Source: Bacteriovoracaceae bacterium (GTDB taxonomy: Bacteria; Bdellovibrionota; Bacteriovoracia; Bacteriovoracales; Bacteriovoracaceae). Taken from it: DNA of 32,641 nucleotides. The stretch spans positions 1-32,641 of the forward strand of contig CANFHC010000034.1 of the NCBI GenBank assembly GCA_947446575.1, in the 5' to 3' direction. Of the stretch, positions 8,984 to 16,918 are shown one piece after another (within the stretch, counting starts at the first letter, position 1; the number at the start of each line of letters is the position of its first letter). The notes under the pieces are model-generated. The model ran no database searches. It had not been told where the DNA came from and worked only from the letters and a program-made list of their open reading frames with translations. Both the position numbers and the translations under genes were made by a program.

Positions 8984-10249
8984 ATGAATATTCAAAAATG
9001 GACATTAAAAGAAATCGTTGAGCATGCTAAGAAAAATTCTCCATTTTATGGTGAATTGTACAAAAATATTGATGCTTCTGAATTATCCAGTTTACCAATA
9101 ATCGATCAATCAAATTTTTGGAAAAGCGAAGTCCTAACAACTAAAAATCAAGATGGAATAGTTTTTAAAAGTGGTGGAAGCACTGGTGCTCCTAAGTATT
9201 CTTTTTTTACTTCATTAGAATGGCAAAGTTTTACAACCGCTTTTGGCTGGGGAATTGCTCAAGGGATTTTGGAAGATAGTGACAAGGTTGCCAACCTTTT
9301 TTACGTTGGTGATCTCTATGCTTCATTTTTATTTATAAAAGATTCACTGCAATGGATACCTGTTGAATCCAAAAAGATTCTCCAATTTCCAATTGCTGGT
9401 GCAACAGACTCTAAGCAGATCTTAAAAACATTGGAAGAGTTCTCTGTAAATGTGATTGTCGGAGTTCCTTCTGCCATCCTCACTTTATTGGAAGATTATA
9501 TGCAAGATAAAAAATCTTATCCCAATATAAAAATAGAAAAGCTACTTTTTGGTGGTGAAGCACTTTACCCAGATCAATATTTAGCGATAAAAGAAATTTT
9601 TCCTAATATACAAATTTCTTCTATTGGATACGCTAGTGTCGATGCTGGTCTCTTGGGATTTTCAGATCGGACATGTGCCGATGGTGAACACCGAGTTTTT
9701 GACAAAGCTAATATCATCGAAATTGTTGATCCAGATACACTTGAAGTCATAACAGAGATGAATCGAGTAGGTAAAGTACTCATAACAAATTTGACTCGAA
9801 AATTAATGCCTATCATTCGCTACCCAGCTGGCGATTTAGCGATGTGGATGGAAAGTGCAGAGACTCCTTTTCGAAAATTTAAACTACTTGGTCGATCGGA
9901 TGAGGCTGCAAGGCTAGGGACTATTAGTGTTTATTTTGAAGACACTAGAGTCATGGTGATAAATGCATTACAAGAAATTCATGGATTACAATTTCAGATG
10001 ATTTTGAATCATTCTAATAATAAAGATGAATTAATTTTTAGAATCGCAGGGACCGGTTTAAATCCTGATTCTAAAATTATCGATCGAGTTTTGAATGCTT
10101 TTAAAAAAGAAAAACCAGCGTATGAAGACATATTGAAAAAGAATCTTATTCATCCATTGAGAGTAGAAATTTTAGATATGCACCTTTTAGAAGGAAATTC
10201 TCGAACGGGAAAACTTAAGCGTGTTATAGACAATCGGATAGCAAAATGA
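8984..10249 (+). CDS. PaaK-like adenylate-forming ligase
   Basis: A 421-residue stand-alone ligase of the phenylacetate-CoA ligase family, which activates a carboxylic acid through an acyl-adenylate. The phosphate loop SGGSTGAPK is at 63-71, IGYASVDAGLLGF matches the adenine-binding region, and YPAGDLAMW followed by LLGRSDEAARLG gives the hinge to the small C-terminal domain. It is clearly related to the ligase half of the preceding protein (shared SVDAG.LGF, GD and GR motifs), so the two probably arose by duplication. The frame opens at a TTG at 8966, but ATG at 8984, one base after the upstream stop and with AGGA before it, is preferred. Confidence 0.85.
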   Translation: MNIQKWTLKEIVEHAKKNSPFYGELYKNIDASELSSLPIIDQSNFWKSEVLTTKNQDGIVFKSGGSTGAPKYSFFTSLEWQSFTTAFGWGIAQGILEDSDKVANLFYVGDLYASFLFIKDSLQWIPVESKKILQFPIAGATDSKQILKTLEEFSVNVIVGVPSAILTLLEDYMQDKKSYPNIKIEKLLFGGEALYPDQYLAIKEIFPNIQISSIGYASVDAGLLGFSDRTCADGEHRVFDKANIIEIVDPDTLEVITEMNRVGKVLITNLTRKLMPIIRYPAGDLAMWMESAETPFRKFKLLGRSDEAARLGTISVYFEDTRVMVINALQEIHGLQFQMILNHSNNKDELIFRIAGTGLNPDSKIIDRVLNAFKKEKPAYEDILKKNLIHPLRVEILDMHLLEGNSRTGKLKRVIDNRIAK

Positions 10250-10386
10250 AAAAAAATATCAAACAATGTAGATGGCAATGTCATGGGATTGGATCAATTA
10301 AACATGCTTTAGAGGAATGCTGGATTTCAATTCAGCAAACTAGCAGCAACATTTATTCCCAATGCCAAAACACTTGTGTTGAATAA
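10246..10386 (+). CDS. Possible 46-residue Cys-rich small ORF
   Basis: An open frame of 46 codons whose ATG overlaps the ligase stop as ATGA, the same coupling as earlier junctions of this operon. The peptide has five cysteines, at positions 8, 12, 25, 40 and 44, arranged as two CxxxC pairs around a central cysteine, plus two tryptophans. It has no signal peptide or membrane segment, and no strong ribosome-binding site. Its last 60 bases overlap the convergent DUF1345 gene, which argues against it or means the overlap is tolerated. I do not recognise the sequence. It could be a real operon member or a chance frame. Confidence 0.3.
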   Translation: MKKNIKQCRWQCHGIGSIKHALEECWISIQQTSSNIYSQCQNTCVE

Positions 10387-10992
10387 AAATGCGAGTACAG
10401 ATTGAACCAATACAAGACGGCGTCCTCTTTTGGAAGTCACTGCCACGTCTGCTGTTTGTGAAGCCACTGCAATAGTTACAGAGAAATAAAGAAAATCAAA
10501 ATAATCTGGAAATTCAGGGTTATCGGGAAAGTGCATTGGACGTTTTGCTTCATTATCAGTTAAGTAATAAAGATGAGCGTAGTGGATTGCATACATTGCT
10601 GGCAATAAGGCCCATACGCCAATCAGAGTGATTGCAGGAATAATGAGATGAACAGATTTTAAAATCCCATGAGCTTCTTTGGCAGAACTTAGCTCCAGAG
10701 CAATGGTTACCAAAGTTACAATCGAAGCAATAGAAGAAACTCCCAAAACAAAATTAGCACTTTCGTCTTCTATAATGGCCCGCTTTTTTATGTGATGATA
10801 ACTTGAAGTAAAAATAATGTAGAGCAAGCATGCTAAATAGCACCATTGAAAAACATTATAAGCAACAAGTATTTTTTCAAGGGTTGTGAAACAGGTTGTG
10901 CATGCTAAATAGTTTAGCGCAACACTCACAATAATCATTAAAGTGATTGAAAAAAGTAATCGAGGTCTGGCATTTATTAAATTCAACTTCAT
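10327..10992 (-). CDS. DUF1345 family membrane protein
   Basis: A 221-residue integral membrane protein of unknown function with about five hydrophobic segments. The C-terminal signature, FDFLYFSVTIAVASQTADVAV then SKRGRRLVLVQSVLAFLFNT, is typical of DUF1345 proteins. A GTG nine bases further up (11001) is possible, but ATG at 10992 follows GTGGA and precedes the RPRL segment usual at the N-terminus of the family, so I prefer it. It is transcribed towards the acyl-activation operon. Confidence 0.8.
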   Translation of the reverse strand: MKLNLINARPRLLFSITLMIIVSVALNYLACTTCFTTLEKILVAYNVFQWCYLACLLYIIFTSSYHHIKKRAIIEDESANFVLGVSSIASIVTLVTIALELSSAKEAHGILKSVHLIIPAITLIGVWALLPAMYAIHYAHLYYLTDNEAKRPMHFPDNPEFPDYFDFLYFSVTIAVASQTADVAVTSKRGRRLVLVQSVLAFLFNTSVLALGINVAASLLN

Positions 10993-11063
10993 CAATTCCA
11001 CATAATATTTTTCTAGTAAGTATGTCCCATTTTGTTAGAATAGAAAAGAGAGGAGTCATAAAA

Positions 11064-11153
11064 ATGGATAAAGATACCCGTATTATATTTTTCGGCATTG
11101 TACTGACACTTGTTGTGTTTTTAGCGGCCGTCTTTTTTAGACTACGCCATTAA
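11064..11153 (+). CDS. Small single-pass membrane peptide, 29 residues
   Basis: A 29-codon ORF with a short charged N-terminus (MDKDTR), one hydrophobic helix at about residues 7-25 and a basic end (RLRH). A strong AGGAG ribosome-binding site sits eight bases before the ATG, much better than most in this window. The frame is open upstream to 10947, but the upstream part has no ribosome-binding site and runs antisense into the DUF1345 start. The stop overlaps the convergent hflX stop by four bases. Positive-inside charge suggests a small inner-membrane peptide; function unknown. Confidence 0.55.
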   Translation: MDKDTRIIFFGIVLTLVVFLAAVFFRLRH

Positions 11154-12496
11154 ACTACTGGATGATTATCGTCCCAAAAACTTTCTTCTTTCATCGGATC
11201 ATTTGGCGCAAGAATATATTTTTGCACTCCTAAATTTCCAAAAATAAAGTCTGGTACTCGAATGCGATAAAAAATACCTTTTTCGTGATTATGTGTGCTT
11301 ACTACGTTTGTTTTAGAAAGAATTGAAGAGTGCGCACTTCCATCTTCATAAGGTATAAACAGATCATAGTGATCTTGTTTTTCAAGAAAATAATTCACTA
11401 TATGCGAGCGTAGGGCCTTCATGTCTTCAGGGTCATAGCTTGAAACTAAAAAGCTATTGGGATATTTTCGCAATATGATTTTTTTTAAAAAGTCGTCATG
11501 CAACTGATCTTTCTTATTAAAAACAATAAGACGCTCTTTTCCCTCTACATCCAACTCTTTTAAAACTTCATTGGTAACATCTAATTGTTTTTCGTAGTGA
11601 GGATCAGAAATATCACAGACAATAATTAGTAAATCAGCTTCAAGTGCTGACTCAAGTGTCGTCTTAAATCCATCAATTAATGTATTGGGAAGGTTAGAGA
11701 TAAATCCTACTGTGTCGATCATAATCATCGGCGGTTTCGTATCTGGATTGAGCATGCGATAAGTTGAATCAAGAGTCGCAAAGAGTTTGTTTTCTTCTAA
11801 AATATCAACTCTACACAACCGATTCATGATCGAAGATTTACCCGCATTGGTATATCCAACTAGGGCCGCTGTCACTGCTTGATTTTCGCGACGTTTTTTT
11901 CTTACGACTCTTTGTTTTTCTAAACCGACTAACTCTTCTTTATAAAATTCAATTTTTTCTCGGATGATACGGCGATCAAGCTCGATTTGTTTTTCCCCTT
12001 CACCACCAAGAACCCCAACTCCACCTCTTTGACGATTTAAATGGGTCCAAAATCCGGCAAGGCGAGGAAGCATGTATTGCAAACGAGCAATCTCGATTTG
12101 AATTTTAGCTTCTTTCGTTCGAGCGTGTTTGGCAAAAATTTCTAGAATAACATGCACGCGATCAACAACTGAAAGACCTGTAAGCCTTCTAATATTTGTA
12201 ATTTGTCTTGCCGTTAATTCAAAATCAAAGACAAGAAGTTTTGATCCTTCGGCTTCTGCAATTTCAGCAATCTCTTTTAATTTTCCCGATCCTAAAATAG
12301 TGGCCGGATCAATCTCTTTTTTATTTTGAATATGAGCGGATGCCGTTTTGAGACCGAGTGTTCTTAAAAGCTCACGTAACTCCGTCATCGATCTTTCTGA
12401 TTCTGCTTGAGTCGTATGATCAGGAAAATTGGGACAAACCAAAGAAACTAATGTCGCTTGGTAGCTCTGATCAATATTAAATTCGTTATCCATCAT
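11150..12496 (-). CDS. hflX: GTPase HflX
   Basis: Ribosome-associated GTPase that splits stalled or stress-damaged ribosomes. It has 448 residues with the HflX N-terminal domain (KEIDPATILGSGKLKEI and the LLVFDFELTARQ region), the glycine-rich segment THLNRQRGGVGVLGGEGEKQIE, a coiled linker, and the GTPase: G1 GYTNAGKS at 214-221, G3 DTVGF at 261-265 and G4 NKKD at 327-330. The start overlaps the panC stop by four bases, with a second ATG immediately after. It is the last gene of the coaBC-panC-hflX run. Confidence 0.95.
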   Translation of the reverse strand: MMDNEFNIDQSYQATLVSLVCPNFPDHTTQAESERSMTELRELLRTLGLKTASAHIQNKKEIDPATILGSGKLKEIAEIAEAEGSKLLVFDFELTARQITNIRRLTGLSVVDRVHVILEIFAKHARTKEAKIQIEIARLQYMLPRLAGFWTHLNRQRGGVGVLGGEGEKQIELDRRIIREKIEFYKEELVGLEKQRVVRKKRRENQAVTAALVGYTNAGKSSIMNRLCRVDILEENKLFATLDSTYRMLNPDTKPPMIMIDTVGFISNLPNTLIDGFKTTLESALEADLLIIVCDISDPHYEKQLDVTNEVLKELDVEGKERLIVFNKKDQLHDDFLKKIILRKYPNSFLVSSYDPEDMKALRSHIVNYFLEKQDHYDLFIPYEDGSAHSSILSKTNVVSTHNHEKGIFYRIRVPDFIFGNLGVQKYILAPNDPMKEESFWDDNHPVV

Positions 12497-13350
12497 AATG
12501 TGTGCACCAAAATATTATCGAGTAGCCTTACGCTTCCTAACTTATAGACTCCAAGAATGACAACTTCTTTAGTTGTCTCTGTTGGTTCTGCGAGTGTTTC
12601 TGCATTTAAAACTTCGAGGTAATCCCATTTGTTATTTGTTAATTCAAATTCTCTAAGCGATTTATAATCGGCCTTATCTTTTATAAAAGATTCTATTTTT
12701 TTAAGAGTTGAAGAAAGATGCAAAGCTTCGCTGCGATCACTTTCATGCAGGTATTGGTTGCGACTTGAAAGTGCTAGGCCTTCAGAGTTTCTAATGATAG
12801 GCATGACGTGAATCTTCACATCAAGTCCCAAGTCATGGACCATTTTTTTGACCACTACACATTGTTGATAATCTTTTTGTCCCAAATAGGCATTTTTTGC
12901 ATTGATGATTCTCAAAAGGCGGTAAACAACAGTTGTCACGCCATCAAAATGAGTTGGACGTTTTGCCCCTTCTAAAATCTCAGTCACTCCTTTTACAGAG
13001 ATGACTGTATTAAATCCTGCTGGATAAATTTCATCATTATTTATTGGAGCGAAGACTACTATTTCTTTTTTACTATCGATTTGATTAGTTTGAAGAGCAA
13101 GGGTAGAAATTTTAGCCAAATCAGCATCAAGCGTGCGTGGATATTTATCAAAATCTTCATTAGGTCCAAATTGTTTTGGGTTAACAAAAATAGTAATAAC
13201 ACTCACGATATTTTCTTCAACGGATTTTCTAAGCAGTGAAATATGCCCTTCGTGCAAATTGCCCATTGTGGGAACAACTCCGATCGAGTCATGTCCTAAG
13301 TTCGCACGAAAATTTCTGTAATCTTTTTCTTTAGTAAAAACTTTTATCAT
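12493..13350 (-). CDS. panC: Pantothenate synthetase
   Basis: Joins pantoate and beta-alanine with ATP to give pantothenate, the vitamin precursor of coenzyme A. The 285-residue protein shows PTMGNLHEGH with the ATP-binding HxGH motif at 33-36, FVNPKQFGPNEDFDKYPR, the segment NAYLGQKDYQQ and the SSRNQYL motif. It lies eight bases after coaBC on the same strand, so the two genes give successive parts of the CoA pathway. panB and panD are not in the window. Confidence 0.95.
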   Translation of the reverse strand: MIKVFTKEKDYRNFRANLGHDSIGVVPTMGNLHEGHISLLRKSVEENIVSVITIFVNPKQFGPNEDFDKYPRTLDADLAKISTLALQTNQIDSKKEIVVFAPINNDEIYPAGFNTVISVKGVTEILEGAKRPTHFDGVTTVVYRLLRIINAKNAYLGQKDYQQCVVVKKMVHDLGLDVKIHVMPIIRNSEGLALSSRNQYLHESDRSEALHLSSTLKKIESFIKDKADYKSLREFELTNNKWDYLEVLNAETLAEPTETTKEVVILGVYKLGSVRLLDNILVHTL

Positions 13351-13358
13351 AATATTTT

Positions 13359-14582
13359 TTAGAGGTTAATCCGTTGGAAGATAATATCGCCTAAAGCTTT
13401 TTTATCCAACATCATTAAGGGAGTTAAGGTTTCTTTTTCCATGAAACGATAGCCGGCACTATCTACATTAAAGCCTTGAGTTTCCTGATTGCTCATCAGT
13501 CCATTATTTACTTTCGTTCCAACTAATAAATCGACGGGTTTAGAATTGTATTTTTTATTAAGAACAGCATCGCTTAAATCTGTCTCGGCTGCAAATCCTA
13601 CTATTTTTAGATTAGGAATTTTGGCATCAATAACAGATTTTAAAATATCGACGGACTTATTAACTTTAAGCGTTTCGGTTATACTTTCTTTTTTTATTTT
13701 TTCATTTGTACTGTCAAATTCTAAATCTGAAACAGCCGCTGCTGATAAATAAGCATCTGCATTTTTTATTTCCGCATGAACAGCTGAATGCATTTCAGAA
13801 ACAGTTGTTACTCTTTGCAATCTATAAAATGGATGTTTGCTTAAAAAATCTAATTCTTTAACTGCATTTTTTCCTGCGATCACAACAACTTGATAGCCTT
13901 TGTGTAAAGCTGAGACTGCTAAGTGAAAACCCGTAATGCCAGAAGAAGAATTTGTTAGGTAACGAACGGGATCAAGTGGAGCAATTGTCGCCCCTGTAGT
14001 AATAACAATTTTTTTGCGTGGGATAGTATTTGTAAAAGGAGCACTAAGACATGGAATGAGGGCCAAAATTTCTTCGACCATTGGTAGTTTTCCTTCACCA
14101 ATTTCATTGCAGGCCAATACTCCTGCGTTTGTGCCAGAAATAAAAACATTGTTAAGAGTTTTTAATTTTTTTAGTTCGTTAAAATTTTCTTGTGTAAAAG
14201 GATGCGAGAGCATGTGTGAGTTCATCGCTGGAAACACGGCAATAGGCTTAGTAGCTTCTAGTGCTAAAAAAACTGAAGAGAGTAAATCGTTAGCAGCGCC
14301 TTGAGCCAGCCTTGAAAGTGTGTTGGCCGAAAGAGGTGCGACAACTAAAATATCACACCAGCGAGCTAAATCGACATGTAAAACATTTTTATGTTTGAAG
14401 TCGGCATCATTTTGATAAACATCAAGAACGCCAAGATAAGTAAAAACTTCAGGGATAACAAATTTTTGTGCTCCCGAAGTCAGGACCACTTTAACAACGT
14501 GTCCGTTATTGACGAGACCTCTTGCGATATCAAGAGACTTATAAGCTGAGATGGAGCCACATACACTTAAGAGTATTTTCAT
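13359..14582 (-). CDS. coaBC: Bifunctional phosphopantothenoylcysteine decarboxylase / synthetase
   Basis: Performs two consecutive steps of CoA synthesis: CTP-dependent joining of cysteine to phosphopantothenate (CoaB) and decarboxylation to phosphopantetheine (CoaC). The N-terminal flavoprotein half shows LLSVCGSISAYKSLDIARGL, PLSANTLSRLAQGAANDL, the active-site PAMNSHM and GVLACNEIGEGKLPM with the catalytic cysteine. The C-terminal CoaB half begins near KKIVITTGATIAPLDPVRYLTN and includes VGFAAET and the LKVNKSVDIL lysine segment. ATG at 14582 is preferred to a TTG two codons upstream (407 residues). It leads the coaBC-panC-hflX run. Confidence 0.95.
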   Translation of the reverse strand: MKILLSVCGSISAYKSLDIARGLVNNGHVVKVVLTSGAQKFVIPEVFTYLGVLDVYQNDADFKHKNVLHVDLARWCDILVVAPLSANTLSRLAQGAANDLLSSVFLALEATKPIAVFPAMNSHMLSHPFTQENFNELKKLKTLNNVFISGTNAGVLACNEIGEGKLPMVEEILALIPCLSAPFTNTIPRKKIVITTGATIAPLDPVRYLTNSSSGITGFHLAVSALHKGYQVVVIAGKNAVKELDFLSKHPFYRLQRVTTVSEMHSAVHAEIKNADAYLSAAAVSDLEFDSTNEKIKKESITETLKVNKSVDILKSVIDAKIPNLKIVGFAAETDLSDAVLNKKYNSKPVDLLVGTKVNNGLMSNQETQGFNVDSAGYRFMEKETLTPLMMLDKKALGDIIFQRINL

Positions 14583-14620
14583 GCTCAAATTTATTTCATA
14601 GTTGAGGGGAGTTTGGCAAT

Positions 14621-14887
14621 TTAAGGCATGATTTTTGAGACGAGAAATTTAGTTTTTGGAATATAACTAATAACAAAAAGTGCTGAGAAAAAGACCAGAA
14701 ATGTAGCCTGTCCCGCTATAATGGCCCAACCCATTTTCCCTAGACCCACTTTAATGGTTCTGCGAGTGTAATTGGTTTTAAGCGTATGTTGACGAAACTC
14801 TTCTGCCGTAGAGAGCTTAGCAATCCTATTTTGGACTTCTGAATCTCTAAATTCTTGGCGCTTCTTCTGTAGTTCGTCTTCTGTCAT
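14621..14887 (-). CDS. Small membrane protein with N-terminal amphipathic helix
   Basis: An 88-residue protein I do not recognise. Residues 1-48 are highly charged and probably helical (TEDELQKKRQEFRDSEVQ...), followed by one membrane segment at about 52-75 (GWAIIAGQATFLVFFSALFV) and a basic tail. A longer frame starts at TTG 14914, but ATG at 14887 has AGGA six bases upstream. It lies 38 bases before coaBC and 80 bases after the radical SAM gene on the same strand, so it may belong to the same transcript. Confidence 0.6.
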   Translation of the reverse strand: MTEDELQKKRQEFRDSEVQNRIAKLSTAEEFRQHTLKTNYTRRTIKVGLGKMGWAIIAGQATFLVFFSALFVISYIPKTKFLVSKIMP

Positions 14888-14967
14888 TGGTCTTCCTAAA
14901 GTTTTTCCTACCAATCCTATCGGATATTCTAAGGCATTCCTTTAATAGTCCCAAATCTGGACTTAAC

Positions 14968-15837
14968 TCATTGAAATCTCTTAATGTAGGTACAGCGCTG
15001 GCAAAGGTCTTCTGCCAACTTTTTCTGAGCAAATCCTTCGCGCATAGTGCGGGCCCGAAGTCCGTTCAAAATTTCACTTAATGGCATAGTCGCGCAATTT
15101 CCTAAATCGAGACGGGCCTCTTTATCAAGACAGCAAGGAACAACTGTTCCATCGGCATGGATTCCGATATGAGAAGAAAGTGCGTGGCAAAAACCTTTTG
15201 TTGATTGCAGTGGCATCAAGGGATGCGGCCATTCAAAACGCGAATCAAAATGCAGATAGACTCGGTTCCAAATGCGTTTACTTTTTATTGATCCAACATC
15301 AATATCTTCTTTAATTTCGACATCAAAAAACTTTGCGATGTTAGCCAAAATATCTTTATTGGAATCATTTTGCGTCGTCGTCTCAAAGATATTCCACATA
15401 CGGTAATTGATATAAAGTTCTGGTTTTCGCTCGAACGCAAGCTTAGAAAAATTTAAAATATCTGTGAGATAGGGCAATATACTTTTGTCTTTAAAATTAT
15501 CTTTAAAGCTATGAATCGAAAAATTTACCTGATGAATTGCTGGACTTGTCGAAAGCAGCTCAGCATAGCGATTGAGTAAAATTCCATTAGTCGTTAAATT
15601 GATTTTTACGTTATAAGCAACACATATTTTAATGATGTTTTCAAATTCTGGATGTGCCAATGGTTCACCCATAAGGTGCAAACAAACTTGTTCTGTGAGG
15701 GGAGCAACTTCACTTATTGTTTTTTCAAACAGCTCTAACCCCATAATCTTTTTATCTCGATCTACGACTGGGCAGAACGAACACTGCAGATTACATATAT
15801 TACTTATCTCAATATAAACGCGTTTGAATTTTTCCAT
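14968..15837 (-). CDS. Radical SAM protein with SPASM-like C-terminus
   Basis: A 289-residue radical SAM enzyme. The [4Fe-4S]-binding CxxxCxxC motif is at C15, C19 and C22 (NICNLQCSFCP), followed by HLMGEPLAHPEF and NLTTNGILL, typical of the TIM-barrel radical SAM core. The C-terminus (GIHADGTVVPCC...GNCATMPL...LCQRC) looks like a short SPASM auxiliary-cluster domain. Substrate unknown; no obvious precursor peptide is next to it. The frame extends to a GTG at 15867 that would overlap the divergent gene; ATG at 15837 is conservative, but neither has a clear ribosome-binding site. Confidence 0.8.
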   Translation of the reverse strand: MEKFKRVYIEISNICNLQCSFCPVVDRDKKIMGLELFEKTISEVAPLTEQVCLHLMGEPLAHPEFENIIKICVAYNVKINLTTNGILLNRYAELLSTSPAIHQVNFSIHSFKDNFKDKSILPYLTDILNFSKLAFERKPELYINYRMWNIFETTTQNDSNKDILANIAKFFDVEIKEDIDVGSIKSKRIWNRVYLHFDSRFEWPHPLMPLQSTKGFCHALSSHIGIHADGTVVPCCLDKEARLDLGNCATMPLSEILNGLRARTMREGFAQKKLAEDLCQRCTYIKRFQ

Positions 15838-15860
15838 TTTAGTGGTATCTATCACAGAAC

Positions 15861-16805
15861 ATGTCACAAAACTCAGAAAACCCTGAAACGAATAATTTTT
15901 TCTACTTCCTGTGTAATCCAGGGAGCGAGCCCTTCTTAAAAGAAGAAATACGCCTCATTTACCCAGAGCTAAGATTTGCCTATTCTGCATCCGGCTTCCT
16001 CACCTTTAAAGAAATTAGACCCCTTGGAAAGACGCTAAGACCTGTTTTTTGTCGGCACTTTGGCAGATTCATTATGCGCGGAACACTGGAAGAGGCCAGA
16101 GCTGCTACTGCTGGATTTAAAGGCCCAGTGCTTTTTTATTCAAAAGACGGTGAAATTTTTGAATCCCCAAAAGTTAATTTGGGCGAGTATGCGCTAGAGA
16201 TCATAAAGGTAAATGCTAACGGAAAAGATCAATATTATTTAGGAGAGTTTAAAAGCTCACTTTTAACTGCGCCATGGCCAGGTGGATTTTCTCCCAATGT
16301 ACTTCCAGACATTTCACCTTCGCGCGCTTACTTAAAAGTTCTGGATGGAATTGATTATGTCGGAGCTAAGTTGCAGGCTGGTGAACATGCGCTTGAAATT
16401 GGGTCTAGTCCAGGAGGAGCAACTTACGCCCTACTAGAAAAAGGTTTAAGCGTTGAAGGAATTGATCCGGGACTTATGGATGAAGTGTGCCTTAAGCATC
16501 CTAAGTTTTTACATCATCATGTGGCGATTCAAGATTTCAAACCATACGAATTAAAAAATCATGTCGACTGGCTTTTCGTTGATATGAATCTTCCTCCGGA
16601 AGGAACTTTGCGCGAAATAGAAGCAGTCGTTGAAAAAATTAGACCTTCATTGAAGGGTGCTTTCATAACGCTAAAAATGACTAAGTTCGATTTAGTTAAA
16701 AGAGTTCCAATGTATTTAACCTTTGTTCATAATATGGGGCTAAAAGTAGTCATGGCGACGCAATTGCCTTCAAATAAACAAGAATTTCTCATTTACGCTG
16801 AATAG
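15861..16805 (+). CDS. RlmM-like FtsJ-fold rRNA methyltransferase
   Basis: A 314-residue protein with the layout of RlmM (23S rRNA 2'-O-methyltransferase): an N-terminal THUMP-like part (FFYFLCNPGSEPFLKEEI ... SASGFLTFKE) and a C-terminal Rossmann domain with the SAM loop EIGSSPGG at 179-186, acidic strand GIDPG, VDMNLPP, and ITLKMTK carrying the catalytic lysine region. It is shorter than the E. coli protein (about 366). The exact target (C2498) is family inference. The start has no clear ribosome-binding site and lies close to the divergent radical SAM start. Confidence 0.75.
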   Translation: MSQNSENPETNNFFYFLCNPGSEPFLKEEIRLIYPELRFAYSASGFLTFKEIRPLGKTLRPVFCRHFGRFIMRGTLEEARAATAGFKGPVLFYSKDGEIFESPKVNLGEYALEIIKVNANGKDQYYLGEFKSSLLTAPWPGGFSPNVLPDISPSRAYLKVLDGIDYVGAKLQAGEHALEIGSSPGGATYALLEKGLSVEGIDPGLMDEVCLKHPKFLHHHVAIQDFKPYELKNHVDWLFVDMNLPPEGTLREIEAVVEKIRPSLKGAFITLKMTKFDLVKRVPMYLTFVHNMGLKVVMATQLPSNKQEFLIYAE

Positions 16806-16866
16806 AGTTCTCTACTCAAGTATTATCGGCACATCCCGCCCTCTAAAAAATTCAGCATGAAGCAAT

Positions 16867-16872
16867 TATAAT
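16867..16872 (+). promoter_or_regulatory. Probable -10 box of the PLD lipoprotein gene
   Basis: A perfect TATAAT 47 bases before the start ATG of the PLD-like gene. The -35 region at 16844-16849 (TAAAAA) is poor. Transcription would start near 16879, directly at the inverted repeat described next. Confidence 0.4.
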
Positions 16873-16879
16873 GTAATGG

Positions 16880-16897
16880 TTGATCAGGCTTGATCAA
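16880..16897 (+). promoter_or_regulatory. Inverted repeat TTGATCA-N4-TGATCAA, operator or 5' hairpin
   Basis: A perfect 7-4-7 inverted repeat, with the palindrome TGATCA occurring twice, ten bases apart. It starts where transcription from the TATAAT at 16867 would begin and lies 11 bases before the AGGAG ribosome-binding site. It could be a repressor operator over the start point or an mRNA 5' stem-loop. Confidence 0.4.
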
Positions 16898-16918
16898 AAT
16901 ATTTAATTAGGAGTTGTC

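Noticed and set aside
10947-11063. Longer version of the small membrane ORF starting at 10947
   Set aside because: It has no ribosome-binding site, runs antisense into the DUF1345 N-terminus and puts an unrelated 39 residues before a well-formed small protein start.
14847-15032. 61-codon minus-strand frame between the radical SAM and small membrane protein genes
   Set aside because: It overlaps the better-supported genes at both ends, has no motif and no ribosome-binding site.
16823-16830. GCCGATAA on the minus strand, the -10 of flagellar sigma-28 promoters; a second copy at about 30419
   Set aside because: Neither copy has a TAAA-type -35 at the right spacing, and both would drive antisense transcription over the preceding gene. 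The 13-base match between the two sites is within chance for a window this size.
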